DNA from: Burkholderiaceae bacterium
GTDB taxonomy: Bacteria > Pseudomonadota > Gammaproteobacteria > Burkholderiales > Burkholderiaceae
Assembly: GCA_947461805.1 (NCBI GenBank)
Contig: CANHMJ010000006.1
Coordinates: forward strand, 1-23,741
Reading direction: 5' to 3'
DNA: 23,741 nucleotides
This document shows, in pieces, positions 1 through 6,869 of the stretch (the stretch's first letter is position 1; every line of letters starts with the position of its first letter). The notes under the pieces are model-generated. The model did not search any database, was not told where the DNA came from, and worked only from the letters and a program-made list of their open reading frames with translations. The translations under genes and the position numbers were made by a program.

Positions 1-1
1 A

Positions 2-169
2 GCCGTAGGTCCAGGCAAGCGCGATGACAGCGGCAAATTAAATGCCCCTGATGTCAAAGTAGGCGACCGTGTGTTGTTTGGTAAATATGCCGGACAAACC
101 GTCAAAGTGGGTGCAGACGAGCTTCTCGTCATGCGCGAAGAAGACATCATGGCCGTTGTTCAGAAGTAA
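2..169 (+). CDS. groES: GroES co-chaperonin, C-terminal part (5' end outside window)
   Basis: This is the last 55 residues of the 10-kDa co-chaperonin, which caps the GroEL barrel in the cytosol. The frame is open from base 2 and ends at TAA 167-169. The visible part begins AVGPGK and contains the family's VKVGDRVLFGKYAG strand and the typical ending EEDIMAVVQ followed by Lys. The mobile loop that contacts GroEL, and the start codon, lie upstream of the window. groEL starts 27 bases downstream on the same strand, the standard groESL operon. Any heat-shock promoter or CIRCE operator would lie before groES and so cannot be seen. Identification is certain; the entry is partial only because of the window edge. 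Confidence 0.96.
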   Translation, partial: AVGPGKRDDSGKLNAPDVKVGDRVLFGKYAGQTVKVGADELLVMREEDIMAVVQK

Positions 170-182
170 TCGAGAGCATAAG

Positions 183-188
183 AAAGGA
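183..188 (+). promoter_or_regulatory. groEL ribosome-binding site
   Basis: AAAGGA lies 8 bases before the groEL ATG at 197. It is a good Shine-Dalgarno match in the short groES-groEL gap and supports this start. Confidence 0.8.
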
Positions 189-196
189 ATTCAATC

Positions 197-1849
197 ATGG
201 CAGCAAAAGACGTCGTATTTGGCGATAACGCCCGTACCAAAATGGTTGAGGGTGTCAATATCCTCGCCAACGCAGTAAAAGTTACCCTCGGACCAAAGGG
301 GCGTAACGTCGTGATCGAGCGTTCGTTCGGCGGCCCTACCATCACAAAAGATGGTGTGAGCGTAGCGAAAGAAATCGAACTGAAAGATAAGCTCCAGAAC
401 ATGGGTGCACAGATGGTTAAGGAAGTGGCTTCCAAAACTGCTGACATCGCTGGTGACGGTACAACGACCGCAACCGTACTCGCACAGTCAATCGTACGCG
501 AAGGCATGAAGTACGTTGTTGCTGGTCATAATCCAATGGATCTAAAGCGCGGTATTGATAAAGCAGTGACTGCAGCCTTAGAAGAACTCAAAAAAATCAG
601 CAAGCCATGCACCACCACCAAAGAAATCGCTCAAGTCGGTTCGATCTCTGCTAACAGCGATGTCAGCATTGGTCAGCGCATTGCCGAAGCCATGGAAAAA
701 GTGGGTAAAGAAGGCGTGATTACCGTTGAAGATGGCAAGTCACTCGAAGATGAACTCGAAGTCGTAGAGGGCATGCAGTTTGATCGTGGCTACCTCTCGC
801 CTTATTTCATTAATCAGCCAGAGAAGCAAGTGGCTGTCTTGGAAAGCCCATACATCCTCTTGTTTGACAAGAAGATCAGCAACATTCGTGATCTGCTGCC
901 CGTACTCGAGCAAGTAGCGAAGTCCGGTCGTCCATTGATGATCGTTGCAGAAGATGTCGAAGGTGAAGCCTTGGCTACATTGGTTGTGAATAACATCCGC
1001 GGCATTATTAAGACCTGTGCTGTGAAGGCCCCTGGTTTTGGTGATCGCCGTAAAGCCATGCTCGAAGACATCGCTATTTTGACTGGTGGCCAAGTGATTG
1101 CCGAAGAAATTGGCTTAACTCTTGAGAAAACCACCTTGGAGCATTTGGGTCAAGCCAAGCGCGTAGAGATTGGTAAAGAAAACACCATCATTATCGACGG
1201 TGCAGGCGATGCTAAAGCCATTGAGGCGCGCGTGAAGAACATTCGCGTTCAAATCGACGAAGCAACCAGCGACTACGATCGTGAAAAGTTGCAAGAGCGT
1301 GTTGCCAAGTTGGCAGGCGGTGTTGCAGTGATTCGAGTTGGCGCTGCTACTGAAGTCGAAATGAAAGAGAAAAAAGCACGTGTTGACGACGCTCTGCATG
1401 CAACCCGTGCAGCAGTGGAAGAAGGCATTGTTCCTGGCGGTGGCGTAGCCTTGATTCGTGCTAAGCAAGGCATCATGGGCCTCAAGGGCGATAACTCAGA
1501 TCAAGATGCTGGTATCAGTATCGTTCTGCGCGCCATGGAAGAGCCACTGCGCATCATCGTTTCAAACGCAGGCGACGAAGCCAGTGTGGTTGTGAATGCA
1601 GTCATGGCCAGCAAGGGCAACAACGGCTATAACGCAGCTACAAGTGAGTATGGCGATTTGGTAGCTCAGGGTGTTATCGACCCTACCAAGGTAACTAAAA
1701 CTGCATTGGTTAATGCAGCCTCTGTTGCAGCACTGCTCCTCACAACCGATTGTGCAATCTGCGAGTCAGCTAAAGACGACGGTGCAGGCGGCATGCCCGA
1801 TATGAGCGGTATGGGCGGCGGTATGGGCGGTATGGGCGGTATGATGTAA
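197..1849 (+). CDS. groEL: Chaperonin GroEL (Hsp60)
   Basis: A 550-residue chaperonin subunit (E. coli has 548). It forms the double-heptamer ATP-driven folding chamber in the cytosol with GroES. Visible signatures are TLGPKGRNV at about 30-38, the ATP-site GDGTTT at 86-91, the catalytic Asp in DALHATRAAVEEG near 398, and the following GIVPGGG chaperonin signature. The C-terminus is the usual flexible Gly-Gly-Met tail, ending GGMGGMGGMM. The start MAAKDVVFGD is the family's usual N-terminus and is preceded by AAAGGA. It is co-transcribed with groES, 27 bases upstream, and is followed by a strong hairpin terminator at 1872-1897. Nothing is unusual in length or key residues. Confidence 0.98.
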   Translation: MAAKDVVFGDNARTKMVEGVNILANAVKVTLGPKGRNVVIERSFGGPTITKDGVSVAKEIELKDKLQNMGAQMVKEVASKTADIAGDGTTTATVLAQSIVREGMKYVVAGHNPMDLKRGIDKAVTAALEELKKISKPCTTTKEIAQVGSISANSDVSIGQRIAEAMEKVGKEGVITVEDGKSLEDELEVVEGMQFDRGYLSPYFINQPEKQVAVLESPYILLFDKKISNIRDLLPVLEQVAKSGRPLMIVAEDVEGEALATLVVNNIRGIIKTCAVKAPGFGDRRKAMLEDIAILTGGQVIAEEIGLTLEKTTLEHLGQAKRVEIGKENTIIIDGAGDAKAIEARVKNIRVQIDEATSDYDREKLQERVAKLAGGVAVIRVGAATEVEMKEKKARVDDALHATRAAVEEGIVPGGGVALIRAKQGIMGLKGDNSDQDAGISIVLRAMEEPLRIIVSNAGDEASVVVNAVMASKGNNGYNAATSEYGDLVAQGVIDPTKVTKTALVNAASVAALLLTTDCAICESAKDDGAGGMPDMSGMGGGMGGMGGMM

Positions 1850-1871
1850 TGATCTGGCTTCGCTAGAACTG

Positions 1872-1897
1872 AAAAGGGCAGCCTAGCTGCCCTTTTT
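1872..1897 (+). terminator. Rho-independent terminator of groESL
   Basis: An 11-bp perfect stem (AAAAGGGCAGC paired with GCTGCCCTTTT) with a 3-base CTA loop, running into a T tract (TTTTT, then C, then TT). It begins 23 bases after the groEL stop. Because both arms carry A/T runs, it may also work on transcripts arriving from the pnt side. Confidence 0.9.
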
Positions 1898-1929
1898 CTT
1901 TGCCTTAATTTAATTGCAATCAGGGTAAT

Positions 1930-1954
1930 AAAAAAGCCACCCGAAGGTGGCTTT
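1930..1954 (-). terminator. Rho-independent terminator of the pnt operon
   Basis: Read on the minus strand, this is a 9-bp stem AAAGCCACC/GGTGGCTTT closed by a TTCG tetraloop and followed by a T run (TTTTTT, then ATTA). It lies about 35 bases after the pntB stop. There is no T tract on the plus strand, so it is specific to pnt. Confidence 0.9.
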
Positions 1955-1961
1955 AGTAGAC

Positions 1962-1979
1962 AGACTAAGTAGACTAAGT
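1962..1979. repeat. 9-bp tandem duplication AGACTAAGT x2
   Basis: AGACTAAGT occurs twice head to tail between the pnt terminator and the pntB stop codon. It is probably a small slippage duplication. No function is apparent. Confidence 0.7.
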
Positions 1980-1988
1980 CAGGGCAGT

Positions 1989-3356
1989 TTATTCAACCGC
2001 TTTGACCATATCTTCAATGACCTTCTTCGCATCACCGAAGACCATCATGGTTTTGTCCATGTAAAAGAGTTCGTTGTCGAGGCCTGCGTAACCCGCAGCC
2101 ATCGAGCGTTTGTTGACAATAATGGTCTTTGCTTTATAGGCTTCTAAAATAGGCATGCCGAAAATTGCGCTACCCGGCGTACGTGCTGCTGGGTTAACCA
2201 CGTCATTTGCGCCTAGAACCAGAACCACATCAGCTTGACCAAAGTCGCTGTTGATGTCTTCCATTTCAAATACTTGGTCGTATGGTACTTCAGCTTCCGC
2301 TAGCAAGACGTTCATATGACCTGGCATCCGTCCGGCAACCGGGTGAATTGCATACTTCACCGTTACGCCGTGGTGCGTCAACTTCTCGGTTAACTCTTTA
2401 AGTGCATGCTGCGCGCGCGCAACTGCCAAACCGTAGCCCGGAACAATGATGACGGTATCGGCATTAGTCATTAAAAATGCCGCATCTTCAGCTGAGCCCG
2501 ATTTGTAGTTCTTTGGAGCGCCATCATCGTCACCACCAGCGGCTGCTTCAGCGCCAAAGCCGCCGAGCAAAACTGCGATGATTGAGCGGTTCATCGCCTT
2601 GCACATGATGTAAGACAGAATCGCACCCGAAGAGCCAACGCAGGCACCAGCAATGATCAAGACTGGGTTATTAAGGGTAAAACCAATACCCGCTGCTGCC
2701 CAGCCGGAGTAGCTATTAAGCATCGATACCACTACTGGCATATCTGCACCACCAATTGGGATGATGAGAGTGACGCCCAGCACCAATGCAACTGCGCACA
2801 TCGCGAGGAAGGCAGCATGGCTGTCAGTCAAGAAATAAACGACGCCGCCGGCAACCATCAATACGGCAAGAACCAAGTTCAGCATATGCTGGCCAGAGAA
2901 AGTCACTGGCTTGCCGCTGACTTTGCCCGACAACTTACCAAAGGCAATGATCGATGCAGTAAAGGTAATTGCGCCAATGAAGGCACCAATAAAGAGTTCG
3001 ATCTTCTGCGCGCCAGAGTGGTCTTGCGCTGGGTTGATTACCGCAGCAATCGCGATCAGTACTGCTGATAGACCAACAAAGGAGTGCATTAAGGCAACCA
3101 GCTCTGGCATCTTGGTCATTTGCACACGTTTAGCCGCAATCGAACCGATGATCGCTCCAGCAACAATGGCAACGCCAATTAGCCAATAAACAGGCTTAAA
3201 TGTGGGGATCAAGAATGTAGTGATAACAGCCAGCAGCATGCCGACCATTCCATATACGTTGCCTTGACGGGAGGTGGTCGGTGACGATAAGCCCCGCAGC
3301 GCGAGGATAAACAGTACCGAAGAGATGAGATAGGAAATCGCTGTGATATTAGACAT
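1989..3356 (-). CDS. pntB: NAD(P)(+) transhydrogenase subunit beta (PntB)
   Basis: A 455-residue inner-membrane subunit of the proton-translocating transhydrogenase, which couples proton entry to hydride transfer from NADH to NADP+. The N-terminal half is a bundle of hydrophobic helices. It holds the conserved His91 in MPELVALMHSFVGL, equivalent to the proton-pathway His91 of E. coli. The C-terminal NADP(H)-binding domain III shows GYGLAVA at 307-313, HPVAGRMPGHMNVLLAEA after it, and the KRS phosphate-binding motif near 416-418. Length fits (E. coli 462). It starts 12 bases after the pntAB stop, with a weak AAGAGA ribosome site. It is last in the operon and ends in the UUCG hairpin. Confidence 0.97.
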   Translation of the reverse strand: MSNITAISYLISSVLFILALRGLSSPTTSRQGNVYGMVGMLLAVITTFLIPTFKPVYWLIGVAIVAGAIIGSIAAKRVQMTKMPELVALMHSFVGLSAVLIAIAAVINPAQDHSGAQKIELFIGAFIGAITFTASIIAFGKLSGKVSGKPVTFSGQHMLNLVLAVLMVAGGVVYFLTDSHAAFLAMCAVALVLGVTLIIPIGGADMPVVVSMLNSYSGWAAAGIGFTLNNPVLIIAGACVGSSGAILSYIMCKAMNRSIIAVLLGGFGAEAAAGGDDDGAPKNYKSGSAEDAAFLMTNADTVIIVPGYGLAVARAQHALKELTEKLTHHGVTVKYAIHPVAGRMPGHMNVLLAEAEVPYDQVFEMEDINSDFGQADVVLVLGANDVVNPAARTPGSAIFGMPILEAYKAKTIIVNKRSMAAGYAGLDNELFYMDKTMMVFGDAKKVIEDMVKAVE

Positions 3357-3368
3357 GGTGTGGTTCTC

Positions 3369-3707
3369 TTACTTTGTGCCAGCGGCTTCGTTTTTAGGAG
3401 CCTTCTTTTTAAACATTTCAAGCATGCGGCGGGTGACCATAAAGCCACCAAAAATGTTTATTGAGGCCAGGAAGACAGCAAGCGCACCAATCATGCTGGT
3501 GAGGGTGATTTCATCGCCGTTGATGACTTCGGTTTGCAACAAAGCGCCAACGATGATGATTCCAGAAATCGCATTGGTAACCGCCATCAGGGGTGTATGC
3601 AATGCGGGAGTGACGTTCCAAACGACGTGGTAGCCAACAAAAATGGCCAGCACGAACACCGTGATGTTTTGGACCGTAAGAATACTTTGAATTGCAGCTG
3701 CATCCAT
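3369..3707 (-). CDS. pntAB: NAD(P) transhydrogenase subunit alpha part 2, membrane domain (PntAB)
   Basis: A small membrane protein of 112 residues with about three hydrophobic helices. It corresponds to the C-terminal membrane part of E. coli PntA, here a separate gene as in Rhodospirillum rubrum. Recognisable stretches are VGYHVVWNVTPALHTPLM and AISGIIIVGAL, followed by INIFGGFMVTRRML. I choose the ATG at 3705-3707 (MDAAAIQ), because the AAGGA ribosome site at 3714-3718 lies 6 bases before it. The ATG two codons upstream at 3711-3713 directly abuts AAGGA. The gene sits 17 bases after pntAA and 12 before pntB. The C-terminus is charged and likely cytosolic. Confidence 0.94.
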   Translation of the reverse strand: MDAAAIQSILTVQNITVFVLAIFVGYHVVWNVTPALHTPLMAVTNAISGIIIVGALLQTEVINGDEITLTSMIGALAVFLASINIFGGFMVTRRMLEMFKKKAPKNEAAGTK

Positions 3708-3713
3708 GATCAT

Positions 3714-3718
3714 TCCTT
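3714..3718 (-). promoter_or_regulatory. Ribosome-binding site deciding the pntAB start
   Basis: AAGGA on the minus strand. It is 6 bases from the ATG at 3707 but 0 bases from the ATG at 3713, so initiation at 3707 is favoured. Confidence 0.65.
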
Positions 3719-3724
3719 CAATAA

Positions 3725-4861
3725 TTAATTTTTACGGACAGCTTGGCCATCACGACACATGAGGCAGGCTGCAACAATGTCATCATCTGCAGCAGCAGGA
3801 ATAGCGAGCTGCGCTTCTTTATTGATGATGAGCTTCATAAAGTCCAGCACGTTGCGCGCATAAAGTGCCGACGCATCTGCTGCCACCATGCTGGGTAAAT
3901 TCGTATGACCAACGATCTTCACGCCATTCGCATCGACGATTTGGTCTGCGCGAGTGAGCGGGCAATTACCAGAACCGTTTTCACCACGGCCAGCGGCCAA
4001 ATCGATGACTACCGAACCGGGTTTCATCTTGGCTACGGTCTCGCTGTGCAATAAGACGGGAGGCTTGCGCCCCGGAATTAGGGCAGTGGCAATCACAATG
4101 TCCGCTTGCATGGCGCGCTCAGCAACCAAGGAAGCTTGGCGCTTCATCCACGACTCAGGCATTGGCCGCGCATAGCCACCGACGCCTTTGGCGATCTCGC
4201 GCTCTTCATCGGTCTCGTAAGGCACATCAACAAACTTAGCGCCAAGCGATTCGATTTGTTCTTTTGCAGCAGGGCGCACATCAGACGCTTCAATCACGGC
4301 GCCTAAGCGTTTTGCTGTCGCAATGGCTTGCAAACCGGCAACACCAGCACCCAAAATGAGTATGCGTGCTGCTTTTACAGTACCTGCAGCCGTCATTAAC
4401 ATTGGCATAAAGCGCTGGTACTCGTTGGCGGCGATCATCACGGCTTTGTAGCCGGCAATGTTGGCTTGAGAAGACAATACATCCATGCTTTGGGCGCGGG
4501 TGGTGCGTGGCGCAGCCTCAAGTGCAAAGGCGGTAATGCCTTGGCTGGCCATGGCTGCAATCGCTTCGTTATCAAATGGATCCAGCATGCCAATCAGCAC
4601 AGTACCGGATTTGATTTGCTTCAGTTCGTTGGCCTGGGGGCTACGGACCTTGAGCACCATCTCGGCTGCAAAAGCGTCGGCAGCGCTACCGATGGTGGCA
4701 CCAGCGGCTTCATACGCTGAGTCAGGGACGCTGGCACCGTTACCGGCACCCGATTGAATAATGAATTGATGACCTTGGCTGATCAGCTTTTTGACCGTCT
4801 CCGGTGTAGCTGCAACCCGAGTTTCCCCCGGTCTAGTTTCTAGTGGCACTCCAATGCGCAT
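3725..4861 (-). CDS. pntAA: NAD(P) transhydrogenase subunit alpha part 1, NAD-binding domain (PntAA)
   Basis: A 378-residue soluble NAD(H)-binding domain I of the transhydrogenase, docking on the cytosolic side of the membrane subunits. It starts MRIGVPLET as is typical for the alanine dehydrogenase/PNT family. It carries the RAQSMDVLSSQANIAGYKAV nicotinamide-site segment at 122-141 and the Rossmann loop GAGVAG at 171-176. The mobile-loop region GGYARPMPESW lies at 228-238. A GGAGA ribosome site at 4868-4872 lies 6 bases before the ATG. It is first in a three-gene operon and split from the membrane part, unlike the fused E. coli PntA. The C-terminal tail contains a CLMC pair of unknown significance. 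Confidence 0.96.
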   Translation of the reverse strand: MRIGVPLETRPGETRVAATPETVKKLISQGHQFIIQSGAGNGASVPDSAYEAAGATIGSAADAFAAEMVLKVRSPQANELKQIKSGTVLIGMLDPFDNEAIAAMASQGITAFALEAAPRTTRAQSMDVLSSQANIAGYKAVMIAANEYQRFMPMLMTAAGTVKAARILILGAGVAGLQAIATAKRLGAVIEASDVRPAAKEQIESLGAKFVDVPYETDEEREIAKGVGGYARPMPESWMKRQASLVAERAMQADIVIATALIPGRKPPVLLHSETVAKMKPGSVVIDLAAGRGENGSGNCPLTRADQIVDANGVKIVGHTNLPSMVAADASALYARNVLDFMKLIINKEAQLAIPAAADDDIVAACLMCRDGQAVRKN

Positions 4862-4946
4862 GGCATGTCTCCGAAAGCAAATAATTTAGAAAAGCGGTAT
4901 TAGTTAAAGTAGCTTGGCCTTGTGAGCTCACTTACCCATTGCATTC

Positions 4947-4975
4947 ATAATTTCTTTTTATTGGTGTGTGTCCAA
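4947..4975 (-). promoter_or_regulatory. Candidate sigma-70 promoter for the pnt operon
   Basis: On the minus strand, TTGGAC (-35, 4970-4975) and AATTAT (-10, 4947-4952) are separated by exactly 17 bases in an A/T-rich part of the pntAA-mnmA gap. Matches to consensus are only moderate. The predicted leader is about 80 bases. The same 170-bp gap must hold the mnmA promoter, for which I see no convincing match: TTTACA at 4985-4990 is the best -35, but the -10 is poor. Confidence 0.25.
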
Positions 4976-5031
4976 CGTAAGACTTTTACAATGGGGAACC
5001 GGTAACTTAAGTGTAATTCTCTCATTTTTCG

Positions 5032-6147
5032 ATGCTCGACCTTCAATCTTCCGCAATTCCGCTGTCTCAGCCCTCAAAAATCGTGGTGGGGATGTCTGGG
5101 GGCGTGGATTCGTCCGTAACGGCCTGGCTTTTAAAACAGCAAGGCTTTGAAGTTATTGGACTTTTTATGAAAAACTGGGAGGACGATGACAACAGCGAGT
5201 ATTGCTCGAGCCGCCAAGATTGGCTGGATGTGGTCTCGGTCGCGGACCTGATTGGGATTGACGTAGAGGCGGTGAACTTTGCTGCGGAGTACCGGGAACG
5301 GGTTTTTGCTGAATTCTTACGCGAATACAGCGCCGGCCGTACCCCCAATCCCGATGTCTTATGCAATGCCGAAATCAAATTTAAAGCCTTTTTAGACCAC
5401 GCGCTGGCTTTGGGTGCAGACGCCATCGCCACCGGACACTACGCCCGGGCAAGGCACGCTACAGAGGGCGTTCAGCTTCTAAAAGGACTCGATGCCAGCA
5501 AGGATCAAAGTTATTTTTTACACCGCCTGACCCAGCAGCAACTGGCCAAGGTGATGTTTCCGCTGGGCGAAATGGCCAAGACCGAGGTACGCAAATTGGC
5601 TGACCAAATTGGTTTACCAAACGCACGTAAAAAAGATTCGACCGGCATTTGTTTTATTGGCGAGCGGCCGTTTCGGGAATTTTTGAATCGCTACCTACCG
5701 ACTGCTCCAGGCCCCATTAAAACCCCAGATGGCAAGACCATTGGTGAGCACATGGGCTTGGCGTTTTTTACCCTCGGTCAACGCAAAGGCATTGGCATTG
5801 GCGGCAGCCAGGATGGTAACGGCGATGCATGGTACGTCGCCCGCAAAGACATGGCGAGCAATACCTTGTATATCGCTCAGGGCCACACGCATCCCTGGCT
5901 GAGTAGCCTGCATTTAAACGCAATGGATGCCAGCTGGATTAGTGGTGCAATGCCAGTGGCAGGTACTTACGGGGCCAAAACACGCTATCGCCAACTGGAC
6001 GCCAATTGCGCCCTGCAAACTGCGCCTACAGGGTTCACTCTGCAATTTGAGGCGTCCCAGTGGGCAATTACTCCCGGTCAGTCTGCTGTGGTGTATGACG
6101 GCGATATTTGCTTGGGTGGCGGAATTATTTCCGCGAGCCCAGAATAA
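5032..6147 (+). CDS. mnmA: tRNA-specific 2-thiouridylase MnmA
   Basis: A 371-residue ATP-dependent enzyme that thiolates C2 of U34 in tRNA for Lys, Glu and Gln, taking sulfur from the IscS/Tus relay in the cytosol. The PP-loop SGGVDSS is at 22-28. The two catalytic cysteines are C111 in PNPDVLCNAEIKFK and C207 in DSTGICFIGERPFREFL. The C-terminal part has LGQRKGIGIGG and ends in LGGGIISASPE. Length matches E. coli (368). The ATG at 5032 has no clear Shine-Dalgarno sequence; the next in-frame ATG (5092) falls inside the PP-loop, so this start is required. It is a single gene, divergent from pnt and converging with gst 20 bases away. Confidence 0.97.
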   Translation: MLDLQSSAIPLSQPSKIVVGMSGGVDSSVTAWLLKQQGFEVIGLFMKNWEDDDNSEYCSSRQDWLDVVSVADLIGIDVEAVNFAAEYRERVFAEFLREYSAGRTPNPDVLCNAEIKFKAFLDHALALGADAIATGHYARARHATEGVQLLKGLDASKDQSYFLHRLTQQQLAKVMFPLGEMAKTEVRKLADQIGLPNARKKDSTGICFIGERPFREFLNRYLPTAPGPIKTPDGKTIGEHMGLAFFTLGQRKGIGIGGSQDGNGDAWYVARKDMASNTLYIAQGHTHPWLSSLHLNAMDASWISGAMPVAGTYGAKTRYRQLDANCALQTAPTGFTLQFEASQWAITPGQSAVVYDGDICLGGGIISASPE

Positions 6148-6167
6148 GCGCCCCGAGCGTCTTAGCC

Positions 6168-6782
6168 CTAAGCTGCGGGTGGGACTGTGTCTTTAAAAGA
6201 CTGCCGCTGCATGAGCCCTTGGTAGAGGGCCTCTAAGTTCGGGTAGGGCGCACGCCAGTCCAGTGAGGGAAAGCGAAAATCCAGGTAACCCAAAGCGCAA
6301 CCGACTGCAATATCAGCTAGGCCAAATTGGTTGTGGTGGCAGTAATTCGATTCACCCAGACCATTAGACATACTCTTCAGGGCCACATCAATTTTGCTCA
6401 TTTGGCGCTCAATCCAGGCTGGGCTCTGCTGCTCTGCTGGTCGCCAGGTTGCCTCAAGCCTTGCCAAAATGCCCGCATCCAAAATGCCGTCCGCCAAGGC
6501 TTCCCAGGTTTTAACCGCCGCACGCTCACGGCCATCGGCCGGAATTAGTTTGCCAACGGGGCTTAAGGTGTCGACGTATTCCACGATGACCCGTGAATCA
6601 AAGATGGCGCTACCATCGTCCATCACCAGACAGGGAATCTTACCGAGGGGATTGGTTTGTCCAATGGTCGTTTCGGGGGCCCAGACGTTTTCGAGGACGA
6701 AATCGGCCTCGATCTTCTTTTCGGCAAGGACAATCCGTACTTTACGGGCGTAAGGGCTAGTAAGAGATCCAATAATTTTCAT
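6168..6782 (-). CDS. Glutathione S-transferase family protein (YibF-like)
   Basis: A 204-residue cytosolic protein with a thioredoxin-fold N-terminal domain and a helical C-terminal domain. The N-terminus MKIIGSLTSPYARKVRIVLA places Ser9 where bacterial enzymes of this type activate glutathione. NPLGKIPCL has the cis-proline at 50, and DS at 62-63 is the gamma-glutamyl binding pair. The pattern and length resemble E. coli YibF, but the substrate cannot be told from sequence. The start codon has no Shine-Dalgarno. A possible promoter would place the RNA start only about two bases before the ATG. It converges on mnmA with a 20-base gap and is divergent from purB. Confidence 0.92.
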   Translation of the reverse strand: MKIIGSLTSPYARKVRIVLAEKKIEADFVLENVWAPETTIGQTNPLGKIPCLVMDDGSAIFDSRVIVEYVDTLSPVGKLIPADGRERAAVKTWEALADGILDAGILARLEATWRPAEQQSPAWIERQMSKIDVALKSMSNGLGESNYCHHNQFGLADIAVGCALGYLDFRFPSLDWRAPYPNLEALYQGLMQRQSFKDTVPPAA

Positions 6783-6790
6783 AGCGATGG

Positions 6791-6819
6791 AGTATAGCTC
6801 TACAGCGGGGAGAACCCAA
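6791..6819 (-). promoter_or_regulatory. Candidate promoter for gst, giving a near-leaderless mRNA
   Basis: On the minus strand, TTGGGT (6814-6819), a 17-base spacer and TATACT (6791-6796, 5 of 6 consensus). Transcription would begin near 6784, against an ATG at 6782. Confidence 0.35.
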
Positions 6820-6827
6820 TAACGCTT

Positions 6828-6833
6828 TAAAAT
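6828..6833 (+). promoter_or_regulatory. Candidate -10 element for purB-waaA
   Basis: TAAAAT matches 5 of 6 bases of the -10 consensus and would start the RNA about 30 bases before the purB GTG. No good -35 lies at normal spacing, so support is weak. Confidence 0.2.
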
Positions 6834-6869
6834 AGGCTCTTATCGATTACACCCCAAAGAGGCAGGACT

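Noticed and set aside
1..196. CIRCE or heat-shock promoter for groESL
   Set aside because: The region before groES lies outside the window. Nothing like CIRCE is seen in the groES-groEL gap.
160..507. A 115-codon minus-strand frame opposite groEL
   Set aside because: It is antisense to a highly conserved gene, and its composition reflects groEL codon bias.
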